From: Stictocephala bisonia
Taxonomy: Eukaryota; Arthropoda; Insecta; Hemiptera; Membracidae
NCBI GenBank assembly: GCA_035578905.1
Contig: JAQJVL010000153.1
Coordinates: forward strand, 1,535,498 to 1,599,497
Length of the DNA stretch: 64,000 nt
Reading direction: 5' to 3'
The notes under the pieces are model-generated. The model ran no database searches, was not told where the DNA came from, and worked only from the letters and a program-made list of their open reading frames with translations. Shown piece after piece: positions 44,967 to 57,038 of the stretch. A program made the position numbers and the translations under genes. Each line of letters starts with the position of its first letter. Position 1 is the stretch's first letter.

Positions 44967-45899
44967 TTAAACATATATATTTGAAACATACGTAGTAAGT
45001 TCAATTTCCAAGACATTTATAGGGCTTCTTTGACTGTCTGATATTTATGTTGATTGTTGATGCCAAGGGAGTTTTCAAAACACCTGATTATTTAAACACT
45101 TAGTTCAGTGTTTAGTTTATTCTGTTGACGTCATATTAAATTAAACATTCAATTTAATATTAGTAGGAAAAGAAATAAATAAGTGACTATAGATGTTTAA
45201 TTTGTTAGTTTTATATTTAGGTTTGTTGATAAAATCAGAAGAGGATTTAATAATTTATTTTGTATTATATTTAATTAAATTTTTTTTCTGTTTTTACATT
45301 GACACCAAACGTAGTGATAAGCAATAGTGACAGGAAATGTTTATTTAAAGCTGTGCCTTATTGCCTATACAACACGCAAAGTAGACATATTGAACTTAGA
45401 TGCAAATCTGTAAATTACATATTGCAAAATTGAGAATTCCATAAGGATTTTATAATAGGTGATGAGAGCTATCATAAACCAGTTACGTCCAAAGAAGAAT
45501 ATATTGATTTGCTATCAAGAAACCACGAATAAGCTGGACGTAAAGAACTTATTTCTTTGATTGACTTTTTTACACTCTACATTCATAGCCTATAATATAT
45601 GGCAGAAAAAACCTCCTAGACATTGGACGTGGGTCCATAATTAGCAACTAAGTTTCACAGGAAATTTAGATGGAGGACACTGTGATGTTTTGTCTTTTGA
45701 TTATAATATTAAAAAATATCCCTCAGTAACGAAAATAAAATCGGTTCCCAAGAAAAAGACAAATTATACTGTTAAAAAAAGAAAGATAGACACAGTACTG
45801 TATATTGAATCACAAGTAAGTGTTTTCATTACTGGCTATCACTGTGCCATTTTAAATCACGATTAAAAAATAGCTTATTTTAACACTGGGGATATGTTT

Positions 45900-46230
45900 A
45901 ATGAATTTCAACATTCCTCTGAACTTTATTTTGATTGTGAAAAAATAGAGTGGGAAGTTAAGTTTATGTTGTAGTAATGACAAAATTTAACTATCTGAAA
46001 CGCACATACCTCCTGAAATTGAGAAATTGTATGTTGGCACGGATGAAATATCAAAAAATTTTAGAAACAATATTTGCCAATACAATAATTCCATGTGTTT
46101 TGTCTCTTTTGGTGCCAATATTGCATTACCACTTAGCCATGGTCTGTATTGTTTTAACATTTTAGGAAATTTTTTATCATTTGATTATACCACTATATGC
46201 AAGCAATAAAAACGACTGCAATTGAGGTCT
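45900..46230 (+). pseudogene. Helitron Rep/helicase N-terminal relic
   Basis: In alternating frames: FNEFQHSSELYFDCEK near 45900-45960, then PPEIEKLYVGTDEISKNFRN and YNNSMCFVSFGANIALPLSH near 46010-46190. The PPEI..L(Y/F).G.......F...IR.YN....(F)ASFGA.......G.Y(C)F pattern is the conserved N-terminal block found upstream of the Helitron helitron-like domain. It is a short relic broken by stops. The upstream region 45480-45700 also has broken coding resemblance (SYHKPV..EEYIDLLSRNHE) that I cannot assign. Confidence 0.6.
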
Positions 46231-47559
46231 AATTTGCGGTTCTCCTAATAAAGACCTTTAATAAGATGTACGTCTCACCCTATGCTCTAATTTAAGATTT
46301 TCTTCTGACTCCTTGTGGACCATCCCCAGTATGATGAAAAAAATTGATATTTGCTTCAAAATGTAGATCGTTTGCTGCCAAACTTCTTCAAAATATGGCC
46401 AGTACTTCCAGAGATTTTGTGAGTGAGTACATTTTTTTTATTACGAATCCAAAAACAAGATTCAGATTATTGGATAATCGATTATATTGGAGATATTACT
46501 CAAATTGAAGTCAAATACTGATTTTGTAATAATCCACATAATGACAATCGTTAAATCGTCGTCGTTTAACTCCAAATGACGGAGTCTGAACGTTCAATAT
46601 TGTTTCAAACCTCGATTGGTTGGCATGGGAATCGAATGCCATATGAATCAATATAGGTAACCATGGAGTACCGCAAGGTGGAAGTTTATCTTATTTTGTG
46701 TTCCCAGTAGTTTTCTCCAAAAATATATCCCAGAGGAGGAATTCCGGTCCGTTAGTTGGAGATAATAGGCCAAGTGTAGTATCCATTATATGGCTATGAC
46801 CGAGGACTGTACTTCACTGCCCGCTTTACATGATTGTTTTGTTGGTCAATAAACCTGCACGATTGGACGGCCGTATTGTACGATTGATTGAACCGCGCAT
46901 TCAATCATCGGAATTATTGCCCTTATATTATGTTCTGATACGCAGGCGATTAACGTTTACCAATACATGTTGACGATAATTCCTGTCCTGGAGCGTGCAA
47001 TGTACTGGAAATACGGCCCGTAACGTCACTTGAGAAAACATGATGTTTGTGAGGATAGTAAAAAATAACAGTAATGATAATAAAGCAAACATAAAGTCAA
47101 ATATACGGGATGTTTAAATGGTACCAGATCGATTTAAAATATTTTGTTCAGGAATTGAAGGAACAAATAAATCAATTGAAACATTGAACACAAGATTAAA
47201 ACTTTCTATTCTTATATTTGTGCTCTTAGAATTTATAAAGGCCTCAAGAAAAAAGAAACAGATTTTGCTTTCTTATGGCCCCAGCGAACACCAAAGTGGC
47301 CGTTGTATAGAGATTACAACTAATGTACATCTGCAGTAATAACTAATTAAGTTTATCCTTGTGGATTTGGGGAGGGGGAGAAATAAGGGAAAGACTGACA
47401 AGGCCCTGTCATCGCATGTCAAAGTCGAAAATAACTACTCGACACACTAACTCGATACACAATTAGCATATTATTGGATACAACATCTGTTTATTTTTTT
47501 TCTCTGTTTAAAGGCCTATTTAAGAAATAAAGATGAAAAGACAGTGAAATTATGTTTTG
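46231..47559. other. dom intron, no gene recognised
   Basis: Mixed-composition sequence, less AT-rich around 46800-47000. I found no convincing family similarity in either strand. Confidence 0.4.
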
Positions 47560-50440
47560 TGGAAATGTGTCAATGATCAGTCTTAAACTAAATTGATCTT
47601 TAACTTGATCACCTTGTCTCCAGAGAAATTATAAACATTATATCAAAAAGCAACCTTCAACTGAATACCACTGTTACAAATTCTTGCAAAACCAAAACAG
47701 ATGCAGTAACTGCGTTTCAAGATGTCCTTTTGGGAGCTTGTCGTCGGAACACCATGAATGATTTTGTTGGGGATAGAACTTCCTCAGAACTGACTTCAGC
47801 AAGGAAATCGATAGAGACTGTCACATCATGTCTGAAATCGCCTGGAGCTACCGTTTCCTCTCCAAAGTTGGTCTCTTCTCCCTGGAAGGGTTGGCCTACA
47901 CCAGCCCTTGCTGCTACACCAGCACATGGCGACACAGAGCAGTGCACAATACGAGCGGGGTTTGACTGCTCCACTACTGAGGCCGGCGTCACGAACTTCA
48001 CCTCAGAGTCGGGGGAGAAAGATTCATCTTCGGGAAACTACTTCCTATCACACCCAACCACACCACCGTAGATAAGTGTCTTAATATGCATGACTCTTAT
48101 TTGTTTAATAGTGACTTAAGCTCTTGTAATGGAAAGGGTGGCAAGGAGAGATGGGTGCAAGTAATGCACCTGAATATTCAGTCCATCAGAAATAAAATTA
48201 ACGAATTGGAAGTCATTATAGATGAGGCTATCTGTGATGTTGTATTAATCAATGAACACTGGCTTCTGACTGAGGAGGTACAGTTGTATGTACCAAGAAG
48301 TTTTCGATTAGCCTCTGCATATTGTAGGGCTGAGTCATATGGGGTGCCTCTATCTTGGTTAGAGATCATATCACATTTGAAAAAATTGACATCACCCATC
48401 TCACCTTGACCAACCTTTTGGAAGCCGCATGTATATATGTAAAAACCTTTAATGTAATATTTATCTCTTTATATAGAACTCCTTGTAGTAACTGTAATAT
48501 ATTTTATACATATCTTGAATCTTTGCTCCTTTTTATATCTAATAAGAAACCAAAAGGTAGAATTGTTCTTGGAGCTGATTTTAATGTGGATTTTTTAGAC
48601 ACTAAAAATACAGAAACAGTAATGCTCATTAATATACTGAAATCTTTTAATTTGTATCAAGTCAATAATGCCCCCACCAGCCAAAAGAGAGCCATTGACA
48701 ATATTGTCACAAACATAGATAAAAACTGTTATAAAAGCTGTCTGGGGAAGTATCGCATTTCAGACCATGAGATAATTCACTATAAATTCCTTGTTTCACC
48801 TGCTCCTATACAAATAAAAAATATTTCTTTCAGAAAAACCAATGAAAACAGTTTAAATTTGTTTGTTTATCATTTGTCTCAGTTTGACTGGTACTTTCTT
48901 TTTAAAATTACAGATACTGATTCTGCCTTTGAATATTTTGTAAATACTTTATCAGCAATATATAATTACTATTGTCCTAGAGTTCAAAAAGTTGTTAAGC
49001 AACAAACACAAAGGAACACTGACAACTCAAAATGGTTTAATGAATCATTAAAAAGAATGAAAGAAACTGTAAGTATACTAAGAGACATGTTAAAAATACC
49101 AGTGTATAAAGATAATGTTTCCTTAAAGAATTGTTATAACTTGCAAAGGAAATTATACAGGGATAAAACTAAAGAAGCAAAAATAAAATTTAATGGCGAT
49201 GTTATTAGTAATGCTAGCAATAAGTGCTTAGCCGCCTGGAACATTGTAAAACTAGAATCAGGGAACTGTTTTGTTAAAGATAATTCCCACCCACCATTAA
49301 CTCCTGATCAGTTTAATGACCACTATATTAAGATAGGGAGGAACATTGTGTGCCAGTCCATAAAGAATAAGGGTTTAGATCATAATGTATTCCTAGTTAA
49401 TGCTAAGAAACCACCCATAAGCTTTAGCTGGAGAGGGGTAAAGGAAGACCAAATAAGTAAAATTATAAAATCGTTAAGCACATCCAAGTGTGAGGACATA
49501 TTTGGCTTCTCCAATAATGTAATGAAACTCATTTGCAATTCTATAATTAGGCCTCTAACTCACATAATTAATCTTAGTCTATGGTCTTCTCATTTTCCAA
49601 ACTGTTTGAAGGTTTCCAAGAGCATTCCCCTGTTTAAAAAAGGAGATAGGTCGTGCATTGACAATTATAGAACAATAACTTTTGTGTCATGCTTTTCAAA
49701 GGTTTTGGAGGCCTGTGCCAAGATGCAACTGCTAGATTTTTTTTGGGAGTATCAGATTCTTTCAAATAGTCAATTTGGATTTCGGCCAGGCCTTTCTACA
49801 GTTAAGGCTTTAGACATTATGGTTACAAATATTTTAACAAGTTTTGAGGCCAAGGAGTTTATGGGACTGACTTTATTGGACCTTAGTAAAGCTTTTGACA
49901 GCATCTCCCACAAAATATTACTAAATAAATTGGAGTTTTATGGTATTAATAAAGATCAGTTAAAATTTTTTGAGTCATATTTGTACGGTAGATTACATAT
50001 GGTGAGTGTAGGCGGCCAATGTTCATCATTAAAGGAGGTTCTTGCTGGGGTCCCACAGGGTTCTATCTTGGGGCCTCTTCTTTTTATTCTTTATGTGAAT
50101 GATCTGCCTAGTAACTTAAACTGCAACACCATATTATATGCAGACGATACCTCTGTATTTGTAAATGACAATTGCTTAAATAAGGTGAAAAGTAATATTA
50201 ACAGGGCAGTGGACACAGCTCAGTGCTGGTTTGAATCAAACTGTTTAAAAATAAATGAAAATATAACTGAGCATATAATTTTTTCTTTAAAAAGAATTAA
50301 ATCTGAAAATAGCACTACAAAAACTGTAAAACTACTGGGTGTTACTCTAGACCAAAAACTTATATGGGAGGATCATACTAATAGTGTTATTGCTAAGTTA
50401 TCAAGGGTTTGTTTTTTATTGAGAAAAAATCGGCTTCACA
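47560..50440 (+). mobile_element. CR1/Jockey-like LINE, truncated at its 3' end
   Basis: ORF1-like upstream segment (47730-48071, Ser/Thr/Pro-rich), then a two-domain ORF2. Similarity to the reverse transcriptase family stops at about 50430, before the end of the ORF2 C-terminus, with no poly(A) or 3' repeat. The 5' boundary is approximate. Inserted in the dom intron between exons b and c. Confidence 0.8.
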
Positions 50441-50478
50441 TATTATATATAAGGATACCTATACATTTATTTAACTAG
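48086..50478 (+). pseudogene. LINE ORF2 (endonuclease and reverse transcriptase), one frameshift, 3'-truncated
   Basis: AP endonuclease motifs: VMHLNIQSIRNKINELE, VVLINEHWL, LYRTPCSN, VLGADFNVDFLD and ISDHEII. Reverse transcriptase: IPLFKKGDRSCIDNYRTITF, FGFRPGLST, LLDLSKAFDSISHKILLNKL, LAGVPQGSILGPLLFILYVN and ILYADDTSVFV, followed by LLGVTLDQKLIWEDH. The frame shifts once near 48339 (one base missing in a run of G), separating endonuclease start and middle. After the LLRKN block the protein runs into unrelated sequence and stops at 50478. Otherwise well preserved, so fairly young. Confidence 0.9.
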
Positions 50479-50931
50479 TTTTTATTAAATAAATTAATTT
50501 AATTCAAAATTCAATCTAAAAATTAAGAAAGAAGAATTTAAAGTAAGAATGAGATAAAGGTTATATGTTATAAAGGGTGATTTCTCAGTTTATGTCAAAT
50601 TTAACACTGTTTATACTTTCCCGATGCATTCCAATATGTAATGAACTCAGAACCAAGAAATAATTGTTTTATTATGAATAAAGATATCAATTTTTTTATA
50701 CAAATTATGTAATTGTATAAATATTTCACATTGAATTTTCAATGTAAAGCGCTGTAATAAATATGTTGATTATTTCCAAGTGATTTTACTAATCTTTGGA
50801 GTAAGCTTATTATTAGCTATTATGAATGTTCTGCTCTTCCAAACAATGAAAAAATCCCCAGTAATGTTACAATCATTACTGTTTTCAATACTTTATTGCT
50901 TGGATTATTAAATTTTGTTTAGGCTACTTAC
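50479..50931. other. dom intron, no gene recognised
   Basis: AT-rich intronic sequence between the LINE and exon b. Confidence 0.5.
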
Positions 50932-51019
50932 CATCAGACTCAGTTTCCATGACTGCTCCATTGGTCTGTGTTGCACCATACTTCACTTTCAGTTCTTCAA
51001 TACTCATTTCTCCTTCAGC
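50932..51019 (-). CDS. dom: dom exon b: acidic linker
   Basis: This exon is 88 nt, with acceptor ...TTTAAAG, donor GTAAGT, entry phase 0 and exit phase 1. It encodes AEGEMSIEELKVKYG followed by a T/Q/N-rich stretch ending METESD. The SIEELKVKYG block resembles the short conserved helix in the acidic linker of SRCAP-class ATPases. It joins in phase to the exon at 43635-43756, creating a Glu codon across the junction. Confidence 0.8.
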
Positions 51020-51147
51020 CTTTAAAAAATTTAGAGGGTAAAAAGTATAAAATTCAACACAACATTCAACAAATAATAATTCTTTTTCCCAACCATTCTG
51101 AAGGATTAAAGCATTCTGGACTGCTTTTTAGTACCGCTACATATATA

Positions 51148-52060
51148 CAAGATGTTTGAAAAATGGGGCAAAACTTCAGGAAAGATTAAACAGGTAAAAA
51201 TAAACAAAAAAGTTCCTATGAAGGTGTATCTTTCTCACTTGGTTTGGAGTCTGTAAGTGTTTTTTAAAAAAAATGTCATATCTCCTTAACAGTATTAGCT
51301 ATATTTTTGAAGCTGACACAAATATTGAACTTTACACAACCTAATATGCTCCAAAATATAAACTAATATTTTTACCAATTTCAAAATAGCAGCCGTTTAA
51401 AAATTTTAATTCTAAATTTCATGAAAACCAAAGCAAAAGCAAAAAATTTCACAATACTTAATATTTAGCTTAAAGAGGCAAATCTTTTGGTACTTAATTT
51501 ATTATAATCGGACAGTAAATAACTGAAAAAACGTAATTTTTCTGATTGTGTGCAACATTTGACTGGTGGTTTTGTTCAAGTCAATTTTGTACAATACGAA
51601 AGTTGCAATAACATTTTACACACAATGAGAAAAATAACATTTTCTCAGTTATTTACTGTCTGATTGTAACAAATGAGGTACCAAAAGATTTGCCTCTTTT
51701 TAAGCTAAATACTACATATCATGACAAGTTTTTGTTTTTGCTTTGGTTTTCATGAAATTAAGCATTAAAACTTTTAAACGGCCACCTTTTTGAAACGGGA
51801 GAAAATATTATTTTATAATTTTAGAGTATATTAGGTGGTGTAAAGTTCAATATTTGTGTCAAGTTTAAAAACTATAGCTAATACTGTTTAGGTGACATGG
51901 AATTTTTTTTTTAACAAATATACAGACAGACGCCAAACTAAGCGAGATCTCTTTTTAGGACTTCTTCATAGGAAGCGACATCTTCATAGGAACTTTTTTG
52001 TTAATTTTTGCCTATTATATCATTTCCTGAAGTTTTGCCCCACACTTTTTAGACACACTG
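51148..52060. mobile_element. Long-hairpin MITE (about 0.91 kb, TA target)
   Basis: The two halves are inverted copies of each other. The left end ..AATGGGGCAAAACTTCAGG matches the right, and inner blocks (ATATTTGTGTCA, CCTTTTTGAAA / TTTCAAAATAGC, AGGCAAATCTTTTGGTAC, ACAGTAAATAACTGA) recur in inverted order. The centre lies near 51570. TA flanks both ends, and the ends CAGTGTGTCTAAAAAGTGT (right, reverse complement) suggest a mariner-related foldback MITE. No coding sequence. Confidence 0.8.
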
Positions 52061-53853
52061 TATTTTGTTCACATGCTAAGTAGCCCACTGTCGTTATACC
52101 TGTTGCAATACATGTATACACAGTTTAATGCAACAGACCTAATTATGACTGCTGAGGTTTCTCTAAACCTATAGCAGTATCCAGTGGTGTCGATACATGT
52201 ATCTGGAATGCGACCGTGGTGTATAATAAAATAATGTGACTGATACCGATGCGAGTTTCAACGTGTATAATGTGGTTCGCAACTATTTCAGAAACCACTG
52301 CTTCACATTGCCTTCAGTATGATTTGATCTGGAGAATTGATCAATTTATTTGTTTTTGTTATATTTGTATCAGTTTGTTTTGAGGTGCAGTTAATAATGG
52401 TTATTTCATTCATTATTTATTTCATAATTTTCTATTCCTACTTTTAATTACTTAGTTTATACTTGTAGTATGTATAGTCTTGTTCATATTTTCCCTGTTC
52501 GTGCAGCTTATACTATCTAATTATGATGTGAGAAGAATATTTAGAAGTGTTCATAAATCTAAATGTTTATCTATAACATCATTGTTTGTGACACAGAAAA
52601 AAATTAATACAAAAACAAAACATAGAATCGTTGATTTTTTAAAAATAAATTTACCCTACCGCTACAAAGGATTTTGCAGGTAAAAAAAGTGATAGCTTTA
52701 GAACTTTTTAGATGTGCATATGTGTTTCTCCTATAGATTTACCATGGTAGTAGATTCCTTCAACGTTCGTAAATAGTTTTTGAAATTGTTTCATTCATTT
52801 AAAATGGTATTAATAAAGGTTGTTCTCGAACAATTTGATTAAAAAATTGTTCCTTAGCTACCAATTAGTTTTTACACCATTTGCAGTTAGGTAGTTTACT
52901 CAATAACAGAATATTCCCATTCTGCACACTACTAGTCAACATGTTCAACACCCAACCACGTCTTCACTGGCAGTGTATCAGTGTGAGTGGTCTGCTCTTG
53001 CCTTGATACAAGTTTCATGAAACCCAAGTATTGAAACAAATATCAAAACTTGTATTCGAGTGAGCCACTTAAATTAAAACTGTGAAGCTGTAATGTGAGT
53101 AGTTAAATTTAGTTTTGTAGCATCGACAAATAAATAAATTGGATGAGACTTCATGTCAGAACATTAATTGTTTTCCAAATTGTTCAACCCCCTCTATCAA
53201 AATTTGCTATATATTCAGATTGCCTATGGTGCTGGGTCAAAACTAAATTTATTTCAATTTAACCATTATAATTTACCAACTTAATTAAAAGTTTGCATGC
53301 ATTTATTACAAATGTTGATAGATTATTAAATAATACCAAATAAATTACCTTAGGAGAGGTACGAAAAAAGGTATGAAGAGTTGTTTGATGTTTTTATAAA
53401 AATAAATGTCTGAAAAGGGCAACAACTAATTTAACAAAACCTGTAACATGTATTAAGTTCACTGCTCCACCCTCATTACCAAAGGGTTATCACACCCAGT
53501 TTATCTGCATAACAACTTCCATGTATGTGCCTGATCTTAAAATTATAACTATCATAAATAGTATAATTTTCATCATATTTAAATAATATATCTTTTCTAT
53601 AATGGTTATTAAAAATGTGATAAGTATTTTTTTCATTTTACTACATTAATAAAACGCTCTGCATTATAAGTAAAGCATTGCAGGTTCATTTTAGGGCACT
53701 AGGCTTAAGACTTATATAAAACATAAAAGGAAATGTAAGTATCATAGTTAAAAATTAAGATTAGTAGATTGATTTGTTAAATGTCTCTGGGCCACTAGTC
53801 CTTTCTTCATTCAATTAACAGTTGTTAAACAAATTGTTTACAAATACACTTAC
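52061..53853. other. dom intron, no gene recognised
   Basis: AT-rich with several short open frames lacking family similarity. Confidence 0.5.
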
Positions 53854-53973
53854 TTTTAAATCATCCAGTTCTTGTTTGTGGTCTACTTTGCCTTCAACTT
53901 TTTCTTGTTCATGTATAGTTTCTTCATCATCGCTTGAATCTTTATCAGTAACTCGAAATTCATCATCTTTATC
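53854..53973 (-). CDS. dom: dom exon a: acidic region before the ATPase
   Basis: This exon is 120 nt, phase 0 to phase 0, with acceptor ...TTTTCAG and donor GTAAGT. It encodes 40 residues beginning DKDDEFRVTDKDSSDDEE and ending KQELDDLK. Acidic stretches between the HSA and ATPase domains are typical of Swr1/SRCAP proteins, where they help bind H2A.Z-H2B (family knowledge). It is the most 5' exon I could recognise; earlier exons should lie to the right of the window or be too short to see. The assignment rests on the phase fit and on splicing into the next acidic exon rather than on a unique motif. Confidence 0.75.
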
Positions 53974-54284
53974 CTGAAAATTTACTCTCAGTTATGTGGG
54001 TCCATCAGAAAGATTACTTACAAGCAAAAAAACAATCAACTAATACTTAAAAACAAACCTCTGTACTGATATCACTTTTATTATAAGTACTTTTATACAA
54101 ATACAAAAATACCATATTACAGTGAAGGATAGATTCAAAAGTAGGGAAAAGAAACTTTAACAAAGATGATGAACCAATTAGCACTTCTATCACAAAAATG
54201 CACAAATAGTAGATGTTATGAACATATTTTTTTCTATTCAGGTTTCTTTGATATTGCCTAACAAGTTAATTGTTAAGTAGAATC

Positions 54285-54930
54285 CCGGTTATCCGAGTCC
54301 CGATCAACTGAGTCTCCTGGTTAACCAAGTTCGCTGTCAGAAAATAAAATAAAATTCTTAATAGCAGAGCAATTATGGCAAAAAGCAAGTTTTGACACGC
54401 AAGGTAAAGCAATCAGCCTCATTAGCCGTTGGTGCTCGATCAAGCTGCAGCAGGGCCATCACATTATGTGTTTTTATATTACTACAACAAATTTTAGGAA
54501 TTATTGGTCCACACGCATACATTCACTAGTGTGACTCACTCCCCACTAGACACCATCAGCTCAGTCGGCTATGTGCTGGCACTGTTTATGTGCTGATTTT
54601 AGTGATTATACGATACAGTTACTTATTATTTACTCTTATTTACCATTCTAACAAAACTTAGGTATGTGGTATTGATACAATAATTTTGTTCAAAATTTTA
54701 AATGGTTAACATAATGCAGATTGCGTTTAAGACTTAGGGAGAAATATGATAATTTTGTTTGGTAACTGGACCGAATAGTATAAATCACATAATAGCAAAG
54801 AGGTGAATACGACAACAACAAAACCTGTAAATATATGAAACACAAACAGAAGGATGAAATAAATAATAATATTGGAGATCAAACAACACCAAGAAATGCT
54901 GTGCTGTAGATATCAACAAATATTTAATAA
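54285..54930. other. Sequence with Tigger-like left end, no gene
   Basis: The stretch GTAGAATCCCGGTTATCCGA near 54280 resembles a Tigger terminus (..CCGGTTATCCGAGT..). No right partner was identified. The rest is AT-rich. Confidence 0.3.
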
Positions 54931-54934
54931 AAAC

Positions 54935-57038
54935 TAGGGATGTGTCGATACCAAAAGTCGATTCTCGATAACATCGAATCTTGATGAAAGTATCAGTATC
55001 AAGAATCTATAGTAAAATGCCGATTCATACATGATATCAGCGGCATTTGCAGGTCTCGTTCCGTGTAAATGATCAAGTTGAAGACTGAAGAAATTTGCAA
55101 AATAATAAAAGTTTTGTCACGTTGTATAAGATTTAAAAAGGCATTTATTGAATTATCACAGGCAAAATAAAATATACAAAATCAATATTAATTAATTTAA
55201 GAATTTAACTTAATTAATATTATCGTCTGACATTTTAATTGACTCTTGTAGTACTAATGTTGGCCAGCCATTAAAGGTCAAATCAACTACTAAATAATAT
55301 AGTTAGATGATTAAAAAGTAATATTCTGGTTGTAAATAAATTAAACATTGCAGAAAGGTTATTATTTAGAAAAAATTAATGCCATAAGTTAAAAATATTT
55401 TTAAATACTTTCGGTTAACCTTATGAATCCCGCCGTTGCAGTGTTACGGCGATGACGTGTTGTGTTGAGTTCGCGCCATTTTCGCTAATATTTATTTATA
55501 GACAGAATGTCACAACGAAAAAACTTCGGTAATCTTCGAGACAGTTCAGCGTTCGGCATTGTGCATGTGTTTTTGATTTTGCGAATGATTTGGGACGGAC
55601 GCATTTCTAGTATTGTTTATTATGAAAGTGAAAAATATAAAAACCTCATTTTTACTACGAAATACTAGTGACAACAGTAATTTTAGTGAACTTTTTCGTG
55701 ATGTTTTTATGGATAATGGTTTAGGCTATATTGAACAGCTCTGTATCTGGCCCTTTTAGTAACATTAATAAGCTCAGCATAACAACCAAGCTCATTTATA
55801 CCGAAATTAATATAATTTAAATTTGTTTCAAATGTTTTTAAGAATGTTTATTTCAATCATCTTTTTATTATTTTGACATTTTTTTTGTGCTGAATACGAA
55901 TTTGAAAACTATCTATTACAATTATTTCTCGAGATAAAGAAAAAATTAAAATACTTTCGCGACGAATCGCGATTAGCAGCCATTACGCGTCATTATATAC
56001 AACTATTCACCTATTTTCCCGCCGGAGTGACGGCCACGGAAGCTAGGCACCCGAATTTAACCCAAGTTAAGAATTTAAACCATGTATTTTACCAAAAAAT
56101 TTGGAAAAACCATGATCAGAACAAAGTATTTCTGTTAATTTAAATGGTATTTTAATCATATTTTTTTAATTTCACGTTGTATTTTGAGCTGAATATGAAT
56201 TTGAATACTATTTTGGTCTATTAAAATTATTTCTCAAGATAAAACGGATAAACTACAGTAGTCCCTCATTAAATATCACTGTTGCATATGCATAAAAAAC
56301 AAGTTTCAGAGCTTACAACAATTGAAAACATTATTCCTTTAAAAATAAAAAAATAATAGTAAAAATGATTGAGTCTTGTTCTGACAGTTATTCTGATTAC
56401 AAAAACATAAAGTTATTTTAACAATTACCTATAATTTTCTTTTTATATGACCTGAATTGAAAAGTGTGCAGTTTTACTTTTCTGTCAAAGAGCATTTCTG
56501 CTAAAATATTTAATTCATTATAATAAATCAACATGATATGTTAAACTAAATATTTATGTAAGAATGGCAACTAAAACAAAATTAAATAATAAATTTACAT
56601 ATGTGTTAACAAAACAAACAAACCTAGCTATTGTTGACATCACACAATGCCACAATGGCTAAGCAGTATTTTGTTCGCAGCAGCTGGTTGCCGCCCATAG
56701 ATAACAAATTTTTATTTGTCTAAGAAAGAAAATATAAAAATGATAAAATAGTACTATAAGAGGTGCTCTTTCAGAATATAATCATTATATGACAGTCATT
56801 TTATGCAGTTTATTGCCGAAATTTTAACAAATACGACATGTCTGTTTTGTTGAGGAAAATTCGTTTCATGGCAGCTCTAGGGTTATGTGATTAAACATAT
56901 TTAACTTATAAGAAGTTTCTTTTTTCATTATAGGCCTACTTTAAAGTAAAGCCAAAGTATCAATGGTATCGGTATCGAGAATCGTTTTAGTGGTATCGGA
57001 ATCGGGAATAACAAAATTTTGGTATCGACACATCCCTA
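54935..57038. mobile_element. hAT-type non-autonomous element (2.1 kb), 8-bp target duplication
   Basis: Ends TAGGGATGTGTCGATACCAA and TTGGTATCGACACATCCCTA are 20-bp perfect inverted repeats, flanked by ATAAAAAC on both sides (54927-54934 and 57039-57046). Terminal CGATA/TATCG motifs repeat inwards. No transposase frame. The interior (about 55850-56250) contains a module also found inside copies A and B of the CAGGGTGGC family, in inverted orientation. Confidence 0.9.

Larger units (their letters stand above)
2855..53973 (-). other. dom: domino/SRCAP-type SNF2 ATPase gene, partial, eleven exons
   Basis: Overall span of the host gene. Domino/SRCAP/Swr1 is the nuclear ATPase that exchanges H2A for H2A.Z-type histones (family knowledge). 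On the minus strand I see, in order: acidic low-complexity exons, the invariant pre-ATPase stretch (AAIAESIQPKGNTLSSTS), the Q-motif [12 protein letters not shown], Walker A DEMGLGKT, motif Ia, motif II as DEAQ (the form seen in Swr1/SRCAP rather than DEAH), motif [12 protein letters not shown], and the pre-insertion block LRKVCNHPNLFE. All eleven exons have GT/AG borders and the codon phases fit across every junction (total 1,549 nt). The HSA domain, the start codon and the second helicase lobe are not in the window. An intermediate exon between 17419 and 2975 cannot be excluded, though the phase fits direct joining. Confidence 0.93.
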
